In this document: one piece after another, positions 33,104 through 43,516 of the stretch
Numbering within the stretch: the stretch's first letter is position 1
How the letters are laid out: each line of letters starts with the position of its first letter
Assembly (NCBI GenBank): GCA_023411645.1
Contig: JAEYON010000068.1
Span: 1 to 64,000, forward strand
Origin: Bacillota bacterium
GTDB taxonomy: Bacteria; Bacillota; Clostridia; Acetivibrionales; DTU013
Direction: 5' to 3'
DNA: 64,000 nucleotides
Notes under the pieces: model-generated
Told to the model about the DNA's origin: nothing
What the model saw: only the letters and a program-made list of their open reading frames with translations
Databases searched by the model: none
Position numbers and translations under genes: made by a program

Positions 33104-34631
33104 ACATTTTTGAAAAATAAGAAAAATGAGAATAACCTACCGCTGACATTACAGCGCTGACTGAGAGATCTGTTGTAACAAGTAACTCTTTTGCTTTCTT
33201 AAAGCGTTCCTGAATCATATAATCTGATATAGAAAGACCCGTCTTCTTCTTAAATATACGCGAAAGGTAATCTGAACTGAGAAAAGTATAATGCGCAATG
33301 GTTTCGCGGGACAGATCCTCTTCATCCAGGTGAAGTGTTATATACTCCTTCACCTTTTCATCGATATCACTGAATCTTTCAATAGCATGAATTCTTTCCA
33401 TAACTTTTCGAATCGTATGTTTTACCCATATACCCATCTCTTCAAGGGAGTTGATAGCCTTTTCATCCAATTTAAATGTATAAGCATCACCAAAAAGCTC
33501 CCCTGCTGAAATATTATTCTGATTCATAAGTAGATATATCATCTGCAGAAAGTCCTGCCGAAACTGTTTCAGCATATTTACTTTGATATTGCCGGTTCGG
33601 TAAAGCACCTTAAAATAAACGAATATTTCTTCGATTACTTCTTTCTCCTTGCCTTTCTTTAGTAATGTTGTCCAAAGATTGATATTTGGTTTGCTTACCT
33701 CGAACTTCTTTTCTGCATCTTGGATATCCAGGATTTGATTCAGAATAACATTCTCATTTTTAATTGTTTTTAGAACTGCTATCACATTGGAAAAATCGGA
33801 AACGCTAACCATCTCACCTATAAAACAAGATGAGTCACAGTGAATCTCGTTGCAAGTATGGATCAGGGTTTCACAACTCTGTCTTATAAATTCTATCTTT
33901 TCCTGGTTCTCAAAAGAAAGGATGATAATATAATCTACATTGTTGAGTTTGATAATCTGCGTGGAATATTCCTCTTTTGAGAAGATTTGATTAACCGATT
34001 GTTTGATTACATGCTCTATGATTTTTTGCTCTCTTGCGCTCAATTCTTTTTTATACCGCTGGATTGTCAGTAATATCGGGAAGAATTTCATTGACATCGT
34101 AACTGGAATATTCATGCTTTCAATCATTGTTTTAATGGCGTCCCCTGTTGAAAGCTCCATATTATTGATCAGATTGAACCAAAAACTTTCCATTACCAAC
34201 GGAGTTATTTTTTTCCACATTTGCTGATAATCATTTATCTGAAGTGTTTTAGTTTTCTTTTTCAGTATGATATCCGCTTTTTTTAATACAGAATTCAGTT
34301 CATCCAAATTTACCGGTTTGAGCAAATAATCTAGACATCCCAACTGCAACGCCTGTTTTGCATATTTAAAATCTGCATGACAAGTCAACATAACAGTAAC
34401 CGTATCCTGTATTCTTTCTTGTCCCCATTCCATTAATTCAATTCCGGATCCCTGAGGCATTTCGATATCGCAAAGTAAAATATTAACTTGTTTACATAAC
34501 AGAATTTCTTTTGCCTGATTGATATTATTTGCAGTATAAATCTTATCTATAGAAATAATAGTGCGGTCAATACCTGACTCAACCTTCTGAATATCATGAT
34601 CATCATCATCAACAATTAAAACTGTATACAC
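33048..34631 (-). CDS. YesN-like response regulator with AraC-type DNA-binding domain
   Basis: A 527-residue regulator. Residues 1-~120 are a receiver domain (TVLIVDDDD, phospho-acceptor Asp55 in LLCDIEMP), the long middle region is a poorly conserved linker, and residues ~425-525 are two AraC-type helix-turn-helix motifs (SRETIAHYTFLSSDYLSRIF, VSAVMSAVGYSHFSYFSKMF). It should be phosphorylated by the kinase encoded just upstream and activate the adjacent sugar genes. GTG 34631 is chosen because GGGAGG is 6 nt upstream; the longer frame would run into the kinase gene. The gap to the kinase stop is 13 nt. Confidence 0.92.
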   Translation of the reverse strand: MYTVLIVDDDDHDIQKVESGIDRTIISIDKIYTANNINQAKEILLCKQVNILLCDIEMPQGSGIELMEWGQERIQDTVTVMLTCHADFKYAKQALQLGCLDYLLKPVNLDELNSVLKKADIILKKKTKTLQINDYQQMWKKITPLVMESFWFNLINNMELSTGDAIKTMIESMNIPVTMSMKFFPILLTIQRYKKELSAREQKIIEHVIKQSVNQIFSKEEYSTQIIKLNNVDYIIILSFENQEKIEFIRQSCETLIHTCNEIHCDSSCFIGEMVSVSDFSNVIAVLKTIKNENVILNQILDIQDAEKKFEVSKPNINLWTTLLKKGKEKEVIEEIFVYFKVLYRTGNIKVNMLKQFRQDFLQMIYLLMNQNNISAGELFGDAYTFKLDEKAINSLEEMGIWVKHTIRKVMERIHAIERFSDIDEKVKEYITLHLDEEDLSRETIAHYTFLSSDYLSRIFKKKTGLSISDYMIQERFKKAKELLVTTDLSVSAVMSAVGYSHFSYFSKMFKKISGCSPVEYRKKNKI

Positions 34632-34644
34632 CTTTTTCCTCCCT

Positions 34645-36369
34645 TCATTTATGAGAATTACGTAATGTCTCAACATCAGGAGAAATTGGCAGATAAATCT
34701 CAATTCTTGCTCCATTGCTATTAGAAAAATCGATATTCGATTTTCCCTTATAAAGCAGAGCCAATCTTCGCTGGATATTCATGATTCCCATGTGCTCACT
34801 TTTTATTTGAGTGCTCATATTTTTTGAGTTTTGAAACATTTGGAGACATTTCTCAGAAAAGCCGGTTCCATTGTCCTCTATTATAATCTTGATACAATCT
34901 TCGTGTTCATATACGGTAAAATCAATTTTTACTGAGATAGAAACCGATCCATCTTCTAATCCTGAGTACTTGATTGCGTTCTCTATAAACGTCTGAATAA
35001 TCAATGAAGGAACCGGTGTATCATCAAGAAAATTCGGTAACATAAAAGAATATGTCAGTTTATCCTTCATTCGCATTTTCTGAATTCGCAGATAATCCTC
35101 ACAGTGGCTGATCTCATCCTTTAGTAATACAAAGTTGAAATGGTTAGTATAAATAAATCGGTAATACCGAATCAGGCAAAGAGTCATCTCTTCAATAAGC
35201 TTATAGTCTTTATTCCCGGAAAGATTATACAAGATATTTAAAGAGTTGATTAGGAAATGGGGGCTTTGTTGCATTTGCAGACGATAAAGCTCTTCTTTAA
35301 GCGCAATATTTTTTTCATGTTGCACACTGATCTTTAAATCCTGGATTTGCTTAAGCATATTATTGAAGGTCTCTTTTACTATTTCAAACTCGTCTGATGT
35401 CGTTTTCGTTTGAATTCTCACATTTAGATCTCCGTTTTTAACTTTTTTCATGGAAGCCACTAATCCGTTCAATGGCAATAAAATATCTTTCCTGATAAAA
35501 ATGAGATAAGCCGGAATGATGATAAAGCAAAGAACAAACAAAATAATAAAAGAAACGCGAAGAATGTGGGGAAGATAATTCAGTGTATTCTTTTCTGGAA
35601 TTAAGACATTAAGCCTGAAATCCCCTTTATATGATCCACGAGAAACATACTGATAATTTGTTTTTTTTCCATTCAACGTTAATCTTTTTATACCGTTATT
35701 TCCATGAATTGACTCCAAATCCAGGTTGTTGAGTGGTGTTAATACAGAACCGTTTTTGTCTGTGAAGAAAGTATAAATATTATTTCCGAGGTTAACTAAT
35801 GTCATAGGAGTTTTCAGCCTCTCCATTTGTATACATGCCCCAAAATACATATTATTAAAATGTATGACACGCATCAAATAATGAGAATCTTCAATGTTAT
35901 ATACCTTCCAGTCATTGAAATCTATCATATTTGTTCCTGTCTTATTCTGAATGTACATACTGATCTGCTCTCGCTCATTGTAACCCAGGGTATTGTTATT
36001 AACAGCTAAGAAAGTATCTGCCCCCGGGAGATATGCAAAAAAACAGTCTACGGTTTTATACACCAGAATATCATTTGAAAGTTTGTTCTTCAAAGAAATT
36101 CTAGCCAGATTGGAGGACATACTGGAATTATTATCTTTGATGGCTTGAAGGCTATCTTCATAATAAATTGTCAGACTCAAATATTGTTCGATATCACTCA
36201 ATGCAGTATCTACCTGATTTAAATAAAGCGCGACCATATTTTCGTATGATTTTGACACTTGTGTACGGACAAGAAATACTGCGTAAATATTAGTGAATAC
36301 TAATAAAATGACAATTGGAATGGTGAAGCATAAAAAACTGCGAGTAAGCTTGAAACGAATCGAATTCAT
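34645..36369 (-). CDS. YesM-like sensor histidine kinase
   Basis: A 574-residue membrane kinase. It has TM1 (~10-33), an extracytoplasmic sensor region (~35-270), TM2 (~272-292), a HAMP segment (~293-345), a His_kinase domain with His371 in QQSPHFLINSLNIL, and a HATPase (IIEDNGTGF). This is the class that pairs with YesN-type regulators and senses external sugars or the binding protein of a neighbouring ABC importer. ATG 36369 follows AGAGGG. It forms a two-gene operon with the regulator and is divergent from the glycosidase-like gene. Confidence 0.93.
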   Translation of the reverse strand: MNSIRFKLTRSFLCFTIPIVILLVFTNIYAVFLVRTQVSKSYENMVALYLNQVDTALSDIEQYLSLTIYYEDSLQAIKDNNSSMSSNLARISLKNKLSNDILVYKTVDCFFAYLPGADTFLAVNNNTLGYNEREQISMYIQNKTGTNMIDFNDWKVYNIEDSHYLMRVIHFNNMYFGACIQMERLKTPMTLVNLGNNIYTFFTDKNGSVLTPLNNLDLESIHGNNGIKRLTLNGKKTNYQYVSRGSYKGDFRLNVLIPEKNTLNYLPHILRVSFIILFVLCFIIIPAYLIFIRKDILLPLNGLVASMKKVKNGDLNVRIQTKTTSDEFEIVKETFNNMLKQIQDLKISVQHEKNIALKEELYRLQMQQSPHFLINSLNILYNLSGNKDYKLIEEMTLCLIRYYRFIYTNHFNFVLLKDEISHCEDYLRIQKMRMKDKLTYSFMLPNFLDDTPVPSLIIQTFIENAIKYSGLEDGSVSISVKIDFTVYEHEDCIKIIIEDNGTGFSEKCLQMFQNSKNMSTQIKSEHMGIMNIQRRLALLYKGKSNIDFSNSNGARIEIYLPISPDVETLRNSHK

Positions 36370-36422
36370 TAATATTCCCTCTTTATTTTCAATTGGAAAG
36401 AAACATTAAATACATTAATTTC

Positions 36423-36451
36423 ATTTTATTTTATAACTATTCTTATGTCAA
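36423..36451 (-). promoter_or_regulatory. Promoter of the yesMN-like operon
   Basis: On the minus strand, consensus TTGACA (36451-36446), 17 bp, TAAAAT (36428-36423), 54 bp before the kinase start codon. Confidence 0.6.
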
Positions 36452-36512
36452 ACGGATTCTCTTCCTTTTCCGGAAATGACATAATAGTAACAATTTTGAG
36501 CCAGAAAAGTGC

Positions 36513-36541
36513 TAGAAAACATTTTGGATGCGGCATATAAT
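36513..36541 (+). promoter_or_regulatory. Candidate promoter of the glycosidase-like operon
   Basis: TAGAAA (36513-36518), 17 bp, TATAAT (36536-36541). The weak -35 fits a promoter that needs the AraC-type activator. An inverted ATGTCA (36445-36450) / TGACAT (36477-36482) lies just upstream and could be its binding site. Confidence 0.35.
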
Positions 36542-36605
36542 TACATTGTCTTTTGTTAATAAACTCTGATTATCAGAAAATAGAAACTGAATAAGAAGGT
36601 GTGTT

Positions 36606-39086
36606 ATGAAATCAGTTGCCGAAAAATATCCGATTATAGTAGATAAGGTTTTGACCAATCCTCACGAAGGATTGATTATAAGTAACGGTGATTTTGCAGC
36701 AAACGTTACTTTTTCATCTCATGAAATTATTCTCAACTTGGGAAAGAATGATATTTGGGATTCCAGAATAGACAACAATGCCAAAAACCAAACATTGTCA
36801 CAGGATGATTTGATCCGGTGTGAAAAGGAATATGGTTTTGAATGGCCTGAAAACTGCGATAATGTCTTAACGCGGTTTGCAAACTGGGAGGGAAAGCCGG
36901 AAGGTGTCGATGTGGTTTTTGGTTCCCTTGCTGAAGAAAAGGAACGCTGCGGTAAGCTAGTTTTATGGTTCGGCGGATTTGGTCTTAGAAGAGCCGGACG
37001 CATTCGCATCCGTCATTGTGGGTTTAGCAATACTAAAATTCATGCAAAGCTGAATATAACAAATGGTTTATTGGAATCTACCGTAGATCTTGGGAGAAGC
37101 AAGGTTAATTTCAGCGCTTTTGTCCATAAAGAATTGAATACGCTTGCCATGAAATTATCAGTAAAAGGAGACACTACTGCAATACAGATATTTGTAGAAA
37201 AGGAACCGGACTATGCGGATCCGACCATGCCTTTACCTACAGTATCTTTACTTACGGATCATAGTGGTACTATATCACAACTGATTCCAGGTAAATATGA
37301 TACCCCGGATTTTAATTGGTGTATTGCATCCTCTTTCCCAGAAACAACTGAAACAGGCTCCGATAGCAAAATTCCTGTTCTTGATATGGCCTATGCACTT
37401 GCACAGTCTCTAAGACTGAATGACGGAAATGAAATCACATTGTTTACAGGCATTTCAACAGACCGTGAGAATTATCCGGATACACGGGAGCGCGCTGTTC
37501 GCATGATGGGTGAGAATACGATAGAGCGTTTTAATCAGTTGCTTGCTGACAGTGAGCGGCTTTGGGGAAAGTATTGGGAATGCTCTAGCATTGAAATGGA
37601 AGATAAAGAACTTGAGTCTGTTTGGTACAGAAACCTTTATGGCTTTGCCTGCCACTTAAAGCCCGGAGCTCAGGCGCCTTCCCTGTGTGCAAATGTTCCC
37701 ATCGATGACAATGCAGACTTTCATTCCCGCTACACCTGGAACCATAACGTACAGAAATGGTTTGCAGCAGCGCTGCCGGTCAACCATTTGGAATGGTATG
37801 AAGTATTCGCGGATTTGATCCGTCAGCACATGCCGACATTTGAATATTTATCTGAAATGATATTTGGACTGAAGGGTGGCGTATACTGTGATCTCAGCAG
37901 TATTCCCTATGCTCCTGCGCATCGTGCGATTGTCAACAATAAATGGGGACGGGCTTTAAGCCATACCGGTTGGCTTTCTTTGATGCTGTGGCAGCACTGG
38001 GAATATACTCATGATGTTAAATGGCTGAAAGAGAACGCCTACAACTATATTAAGAAAGCTGCGATATTCTACAGCGAATATTTGAAAAAATACCAGAATG
38101 AAGATGGCGATATTTATCCATCCATGCGTCTGGAAGAACCGGGATGGTGTAAGGGCTTTGTAGGAAACCGCAATCATGTAACCGATATAGTTATGTTTAA
38201 GAAAGCCTTTAAATGTGCTATCAGTGCATCTGAAACTCTTGGTGTGGATGCAGAAGCACGTGAGGATTGGATACAAGCGCTTAAAAAAGTGCCGGATCTT
38301 GATTACGGATGGACAGATGACCATCAGGGTTGGTATGCCTTCTGTAAAGACTGGGATAAATTCGATTCAGTTATTCAGGGAAAACGGCTCTCTGAATTTG
38401 CTGATATGGACTGGCGTCTGGAATATGCCCGCACTAACCGTTGGGGATGCGGCGGATGGTTAGTATACCCGGGTGAATATCTGGACGGAGATGAAGAGGG
38501 CGGACTTGCTGAAGTAGTACGGGATATGCTGAGCAGAACAAGTATATTACGGCCAAAGGGTACTTCAACTCCCGCGCCGCTGCATTCGATTTCAGCTATG
38601 ATGCCTTTTATACGCCTGGGAATCAAAGATAAATTTGAGGAGATCCGCACCGCTTTGCTCAATCATCGTTTTGACAATGGTTTGTACTCTGCAGTTTCTT
38701 TTGCTGAGGGGCAGCTGCCTGTTTGGGTAAGCAACAACTGGAGGATGGTTGAGAATCAGTTCCAGGGTATTATGTGTATAACAGAAATGATGATGCAATC
38801 TCAAGGCAATAAAATCTATTTATTCCCGTATTGGCCGGAAAATAGCGCTGCAAAATTCGAACGGTTGAGAGCCCGCGGCGGTTTCTTTGTATCTGCCGAG
38901 AAGGGTAGAGATAGCCTTACAGCAATGAAGGTCGAGAGCACAGTAGGCGGGAAATGCCGTATAAAATGGTTGGAGAAGAAGACTCCGGTCATTGAAGAGA
39001 ACGGTACCAAGGTTCCCTTCGATCTGCAGGAACAGGAGCTAGTATTTAACACCGAAGCCGGAAAAACTTATAACTTAAAATTCTAG
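36606..39086 (+). CDS. Six-hairpin glycosidase-like protein (GH95/GH78-like, DUF5703-like N-terminus)
   Basis: An 826-residue protein without a signal peptide. The first ~260 residues form a beta-rich domain that begins like the GH95/DUF5703 group (LIISNGDFAANVTFSSHEIIL), and residues ~330-730 an (alpha/alpha)6 barrel (RYTWNHNVQKWFAAALP, GWLSLMLWQHWEYTHDVKWL, RNHVTDIVMFKKAFK). A small beta domain closes the protein. It is probably an intracellular glycosidase acting on oligosaccharides brought in by the ABC transporter encoded below. The exact linkage and sugar cannot be told. It heads the operon, with ATG 36606 after GAAGGTG. Confidence 0.7.
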   Translation: MKSVAEKYPIIVDKVLTNPHEGLIISNGDFAANVTFSSHEIILNLGKNDIWDSRIDNNAKNQTLSQDDLIRCEKEYGFEWPENCDNVLTRFANWEGKPEGVDVVFGSLAEEKERCGKLVLWFGGFGLRRAGRIRIRHCGFSNTKIHAKLNITNGLLESTVDLGRSKVNFSAFVHKELNTLAMKLSVKGDTTAIQIFVEKEPDYADPTMPLPTVSLLTDHSGTISQLIPGKYDTPDFNWCIASSFPETTETGSDSKIPVLDMAYALAQSLRLNDGNEITLFTGISTDRENYPDTRERAVRMMGENTIERFNQLLADSERLWGKYWECSSIEMEDKELESVWYRNLYGFACHLKPGAQAPSLCANVPIDDNADFHSRYTWNHNVQKWFAAALPVNHLEWYEVFADLIRQHMPTFEYLSEMIFGLKGGVYCDLSSIPYAPAHRAIVNNKWGRALSHTGWLSLMLWQHWEYTHDVKWLKENAYNYIKKAAIFYSEYLKKYQNEDGDIYPSMRLEEPGWCKGFVGNRNHVTDIVMFKKAFKCAISASETLGVDAEAREDWIQALKKVPDLDYGWTDDHQGWYAFCKDWDKFDSVIQGKRLSEFADMDWRLEYARTNRWGCGGWLVYPGEYLDGDEEGGLAEVVRDMLSRTSILRPKGTSTPAPLHSISAMMPFIRLGIKDKFEEIRTALLNHRFDNGLYSAVSFAEGQLPVWVSNNWRMVENQFQGIMCITEMMMQSQGNKIYLFPYWPENSAAKFERLRARGGFFVSAEKGRDSLTAMKVESTVGGKCRIKWLEKKTPVIEENGTKVPFDLQEQELVFNTEAGKTYNLKF

Positions 39087-39105
39087 ATTTGAAGGACGGT
39101 TAAAG

Positions 39106-39864
39106 ATGAAAATTATAGATGCAGATGTACATCTTGCTCCTTTAAGAGAACAAGGACTAGATGCCAGTATTGAAACCACTATTATGAAAATGGACCGGTC
39201 AAAAGTGGATCAAGCATTAGTGTGGCTAATCCCGCCTTATTTAAGGTGCATTGATGATTCTAATGCTTACATCTACAAAGCTACGAAAAAATTCCCCGAT
39301 CGCTTTCTTGGATTTGGCTGGGCTGATCCGAATCTGGGAGTTGATAAAGCGATCGAATCAGTGAAGAAGTGTGTATATGAATATGGATTTCATGGGGTAA
39401 AGCTAAATGGCGCTCAAAACAATTTCTATATTGATAACCCTGAATATTCTCCGGTGATTGAGGAGATCGCGAAAACTAAAAAGGCTCTTGCCTTTCATGT
39501 AGGAGCAGATGCATTTGAATTTACGCATCCATTTCGTGTGAAAAAGATTGCTAAAGAATATCCTGAAATGAAAATTCTGGTCGCTCATATGGGCGGTGTC
39601 GGTCATGCAGATTTAACGGATGCGATGATCGAGGTCGCTCAGGAATGCCCAAATATAATGCTTATTGGAAGCATGGTTAGAACGAAAGCGATATGGAAAG
39701 CGATTGAGCAATTGGGTGCCGATCGAATCTGCTTTGGAAGCGATACTCCTTTTGATATAATGCATGCTTGCGTTGGTAAATATAAAGCACTTCTGGAAGA
39801 TTTGCCGATGGATGACCAGGTAAAAATCATGGGCGGAAATCTTATAAAGGCATTATGTCTTTGA
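39106..39864 (+). CDS. Amidohydrolase family 2 protein (TIM-barrel metal hydrolase)
   Basis: A 252-residue amidohydrolase_2-type barrel. The N-terminal metal motif is DADVH rather than HxH, followed by a histidine in LAFHVG, another in VAHMGG and the catalytic aspartate in FGSDTPFD. Related enzymes are lactonases, decarboxylases and hydrolases of small cyclic acids. Placed between a glycosidase-like gene and a sugar ABC importer, it could open a sugar lactone or an anhydro-sugar, but that is inference. ATG 39106 is 19 bp after the preceding stop, behind GAAGGACGG. Confidence 0.8.
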   Translation: MKIIDADVHLAPLREQGLDASIETTIMKMDRSKVDQALVWLIPPYLRCIDDSNAYIYKATKKFPDRFLGFGWADPNLGVDKAIESVKKCVYEYGFHGVKLNGAQNNFYIDNPEYSPVIEEIAKTKKALAFHVGADAFEFTHPFRVKKIAKEYPEMKILVAHMGGVGHADLTDAMIEVAQECPNIMLIGSMVRTKAIWKAIEQLGADRICFGSDTPFDIMHACVGKYKALLEDLPMDDQVKIMGGNLIKALCL

Positions 39865-39944
39865 AGTAATTTAATAACGGGAGGTGAATATAAAAAGCTG
39901 TTCTCAATGATTGATAATTTAAAGAACAAGAAGGAGAGAGAAAA

Positions 39945-41510
39945 ATGACAAGAAAACTCAGTTTCAAACGTGGATTTATCCGTATTTTGGCATTGGCAAT
40001 AGCAATGTTAATGCTGATGGTTACCGGATGCAGCAACAAAGCAACGCCCAGCAGTTCCGACACATCTCAAACAGCTTCTGCTGGTTCTGAAACCAAGACG
40101 GCAGATGTGCAACAGAAAGAGCCCGATGAAATTGTTATGGCTTTGTGTGCAGATAACTCCCCGCATACTGCAGATGCTCCGCTTATTGAAGATGCAATTA
40201 ATGAAATTACCCTTAATAAGATTAATACGAAAGTATCGCTGCAACTCTATCCTTACTCAAGCTATGATCAGCAAATAACATTGATGTTGTCAGGTAATGA
40301 ACCATTGGATTTGATCTATGTGAATGGTAACAATTATTCTTCTTATGTAGGTCGTAATCAGCTTATACAGCTTGATGATCTGATCGATTCTTACGGATCA
40401 GGTATCCGCGAGGCCCTTGGAAGTTATCTGGACGCTACTGCTATAAATGGGAAACTTTACATTGTTCCTACTATCCGAGATCTTGCAAAATGTTATGCCA
40501 TTAACATGCGCAAAGATCTTGTTGACAAGTATAATATTGATACAAGTGCTCTTAAAACAATATATGACCTGACTCCAGTTCTGAAAACAGTCAAGGAAGG
40601 TGAAGGAAAAGACTTCTATCCTCTTGTAACAGCCGCATCAGGTAAATCTATTTTAAATTTCTATGTTAATTATGATCCTCTTGGAGATCCGATCGGTGTA
40701 TTGCTGAATAACGGATTGGATAATACGAAAGTAGTTCTTTACGAAGAAACCGAAGAGTATCGTGATTACGTTAAATTGGTATATGATTGGTATCAAGCCG
40801 GATATACCATGAGAGATATTACAACTACACAGGAAGGATACGCTTCGTTACTGAAGGCTGGAAAGGGATTCGCCTATCTGAATGGAGCCAAGGCTGGGTA
40901 TGCTGAGCAAGCTACCAGAAATGTCGGTTCCGAAATCATTACAATACCGTTGACAGACTACATAGCAACAACCGCAAGTGTTACGCAGGTTAACTGGGGT
41001 GTATCTGTAACAAGTAAAGCACCTGAAGCTGCCGTAAAATATCTTAATTTAATGTTCTCTGACAAAGATCTTGTAACCACGCTTTGTTGGGGTGTCGAAG
41101 GCAAACACTATGTAATAGATGATCAAGGTTTTGCTTACTATCCGGAAGGAGTAGACGGAAACTCCAGCGGATGGACCCTTAACATGGGTTATGCAATGGG
41201 TAACCAGTTCATTGCTCCTCTGTGGAAAGGTGAGCAGCCTAATCTGTGGGATACTATGAAGAATGATAATGAAACTGCCGGTCGTTCCAAGGCGCTTGGA
41301 TTTACATTCGACAGTTCAAATGTAAAGACCGAATTGGCTGCTGTTAATTCTGTGCGTTCACAGTATAAGCTCCTCATCGAATGCGGATTAAGTGATCCGG
41401 AAAGCGGTATAATTGAAGAATATATTTCAAAAATGAGAGAAGCCGGACTTGATAATATTCTAGCCGAAAAGCAGGCTCAGCTGGATACTTGGTTAGCTAG
41501 CAAAAATTAG
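39945..41510 (+). CDS. Sugar ABC transporter substrate-binding lipoprotein (LplA-like)
   Basis: A 521-residue extracellular solute-binding protein. A long basic signal peptide ends in a lipobox with Cys29 (MVTGC), and a Ser/Thr-rich linker leads into a family 1-type two-lobe binding domain. It resembles the LplA/YtcQ-type large lipoproteins that serve oligosaccharide and uronide importers of the YesMN-regulated kind. It should bind the sugar outside and dock on the two permeases encoded next. ATG 39945 follows AAGAAGGAGAG. A hairpin separates it from the first permease gene. Confidence 0.9.
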   Translation: MTRKLSFKRGFIRILALAIAMLMLMVTGCSNKATPSSSDTSQTASAGSETKTADVQQKEPDEIVMALCADNSPHTADAPLIEDAINEITLNKINTKVSLQLYPYSSYDQQITLMLSGNEPLDLIYVNGNNYSSYVGRNQLIQLDDLIDSYGSGIREALGSYLDATAINGKLYIVPTIRDLAKCYAINMRKDLVDKYNIDTSALKTIYDLTPVLKTVKEGEGKDFYPLVTAASGKSILNFYVNYDPLGDPIGVLLNNGLDNTKVVLYEETEEYRDYVKLVYDWYQAGYTMRDITTTQEGYASLLKAGKGFAYLNGAKAGYAEQATRNVGSEIITIPLTDYIATTASVTQVNWGVSVTSKAPEAAVKYLNLMFSDKDLVTTLCWGVEGKHYVIDDQGFAYYPEGVDGNSSGWTLNMGYAMGNQFIAPLWKGEQPNLWDTMKNDNETAGRSKALGFTFDSSNVKTELAAVNSVRSQYKLLIECGLSDPESGIIEEYISKMREAGLDNILAEKQAQLDTWLASKN

Positions 41511-41541
41511 TATTCGTTTCTGATTTAGATTTATCTATGAG

Positions 41542-41590
41542 AACAGTTGATCTGCTGTTTGAGTCATAACAAATATGCAGATCAACTGTT
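41542..41590 (+). other. Perfect 14-bp hairpin between binding-lipoprotein and permease genes
   Basis: AACAGTTGATCTGC (41542-41555) pairs fully with 41577-41590 across a 21-nt loop. No U-run follows. As with the TAXI operon, it may stabilise the upstream lipoprotein message or attenuate permease expression. Confidence 0.7.
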
Positions 41591-41611
41591 ATATCCAAAG
41601 GAGCTATCAAT

Positions 41612-42550
41612 ATGCCGATTTATTATTTCAAAACCCGAAAATTTTCAAAAACATTGACGCAAAAGTTTCCAATATATCTTATGATGGTTCCTGGATTCTT
41701 ATATTTACTCTTTAATAATTATATTCCGATTATCGGTTTAGCCATTGCTTTTAAGGATATAGATTTTCGAAAGGGTATAATTAAAAGCGATTGGATTGGA
41801 CTAAAGAATTTTGAGTACCTGTTCAAAACCAAAGATGCACTTATAATTACAAGAAACACTTTATTATACAACGCTGCATTTATTCTGCTTGGAATTGTAT
41901 TTGGTGTTCTTATTGCTCTTTTACTAAATGAAATTACCGGTAAGCGCCTTTTGAAGTTATTTCAGACAAGTATTCTTTTGCCTCAACTGGTATCATGGAT
42001 TATTGTAAGCTATTTTGTATATGCGTTATTAAGTATTGATAAGGGTATGGTTAATAATAGTATCTTACCGATTCTGGGAATTAAAGAAATTTCATGGTAC
42101 ACGGAATCTAAATATTGGCCTTATATTATTACAATTATGCAAATTTGGAAAACTGTAGGTTTTAATAGTATTATTTACCTTGCAACTATAATTGGGATCA
42201 GCAGTGATTATTTTGAAGCGGCTACATTGGATGGTGCTTCTCGTAGTCAGCAAATTAGACATATTACGCTGCCATTATTGACTCCCACCATTATTACCCT
42301 GTTCCTGTTACACGTCGGGAAAATTTTCTATGCGGATTTTGGCTTGTTTTTCCAGGTGCCGATGAACTCCGGAGCGTTGTTTAACACAACAAATGTAATT
42401 GATACTTATGTGTACAGAGCATTGATACAGTTGGGAGATATCGGTATGTCTGCAGCTGCGGGATTTTATCAATCAATTGTTGGTTTTATACTGATTTTAA
42501 TTTCGAATTTAGTTGTTAGAAAATTCAATAAAGAGAATGCCCTGTTCTGA
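41612..42550 (+). CDS. Sugar ABC transporter permease 1 (LplB-like)
   Basis: A 312-residue integral membrane permease with about six helices. The cytoplasmic EAA loop that contacts the ATPase is present (EAATLDGASRSQQIRHITLP). It pairs with the following permease to form the translocation pore for the sugar delivered by the lipoprotein. ATG 41612 follows AAAGGAG. No ATPase gene is present in the cluster; a shared MsmX-type ATPase elsewhere is likely. Confidence 0.93.
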   Translation: MPIYYFKTRKFSKTLTQKFPIYLMMVPGFLYLLFNNYIPIIGLAIAFKDIDFRKGIIKSDWIGLKNFEYLFKTKDALIITRNTLLYNAAFILLGIVFGVLIALLLNEITGKRLLKLFQTSILLPQLVSWIIVSYFVYALLSIDKGMVNNSILPILGIKEISWYTESKYWPYIITIMQIWKTVGFNSIIYLATIIGISSDYFEAATLDGASRSQQIRHITLPLLTPTIITLFLLHVGKIFYADFGLFFQVPMNSGALFNTTNVIDTYVYRALIQLGDIGMSAAAGFYQSIVGFILILISNLVVRKFNKENALF

Positions 42551-42571
42551 GATAGAAAGGAAACCTTCGCC

Positions 42572-43468
42572 ATGAAATCAAAATCAAAAATAAAGAAAAG
42601 AAATAGTTTTATTGCAGGCATAATTCTTGCCATTGCATCTATAAGCTGCATTATTCCTTTTATTATGCTTATAGTTGGTTCTTTTACCGATAATAATGTG
42701 ATTATTAACGAAGGCTACAGTTTTTTCCCGAAAAAATGGAGTATAGATGCATATGAATATTTAGGTAGGGATTTTAGCTCAATGGTAAATGCATACATAG
42801 TTACTATTTTTACAACCGCATTTGGAACCTTTTTGGGATTGTTAGTTTCATCTATGCTTGCTTACGGCCTATCACACAACAATTTGAAAGGCAGCAGCCT
42901 GCTGAATTTTTTGGTTCTTTTTACCCTTTTATTCAATGGCGGTCTGGTTCCTACTTATTTGATGTATACACAGCTGTTTCATATAAAAAATACGATTTGG
43001 GCACAGGTTTTTCCAACATTATTGGTGAATGGCTTCTTTGTAATGCTGTTGCGATCCTATTTTAGAACTAATATTCCAAAGGAGCTTTATGAGGCGGCCC
43101 GAATGGATGGAGCCAGTGAGGTACGTGTATTTTTCAGGATTTGTTTGCCGCTTTCCCTTCCCATATTAGCTACCGTTGGCTTAATGCAGGGGTTATCTTA
43201 CTGGAACTCATGGGTAAACGGGTTATATTATTTAACAGATACTAAATATTATAACATTCAAAACATTCTAAATCGTCTTTTGATGGATATCCGTTATTTG
43301 CAGTCTGGCTTTTTTGGAGATATGGCAAGTGAGCTGCTTGCAAAAATGCCGACAGATTCTGTTATTATGGCTATTGCAGTAATTGGCGTAGTACCGATCT
43401 TGTTTATTTATCCTTTCTTCCAGAAATACTACATCAAGGGTATTACTTTGGGCGGAGTTAAAGGCTAA
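42572..43468 (+). CDS. Sugar ABC transporter permease 2 (LplC/YtcP-like)
   Basis: A 298-residue permease with six predicted membrane helices and an EAA loop, EAARMDGASEVRVFFRICLP. It belongs to the carbohydrate-uptake-transporter type 1 group (LplC/YtcP). It begins 21 bp after the first permease, behind GAAAGGAAA, and should form a heterodimer with it. Confidence 0.93.
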   Translation: MKSKSKIKKRNSFIAGIILAIASISCIIPFIMLIVGSFTDNNVIINEGYSFFPKKWSIDAYEYLGRDFSSMVNAYIVTIFTTAFGTFLGLLVSSMLAYGLSHNNLKGSSLLNFLVLFTLLFNGGLVPTYLMYTQLFHIKNTIWAQVFPTLLVNGFFVMLLRSYFRTNIPKELYEAARMDGASEVRVFFRICLPLSLPILATVGLMQGLSYWNSWVNGLYYLTDTKYYNIQNILNRLLMDIRYLQSGFFGDMASELLAKMPTDSVIMAIAVIGVVPILFIYPFFQKYYIKGITLGGVKG

Positions 43469-43516
43469 TGTCAGAATTCTTGGAATGAGCTGCCAATGAA
43501 TTAAGGGGGTACTGAA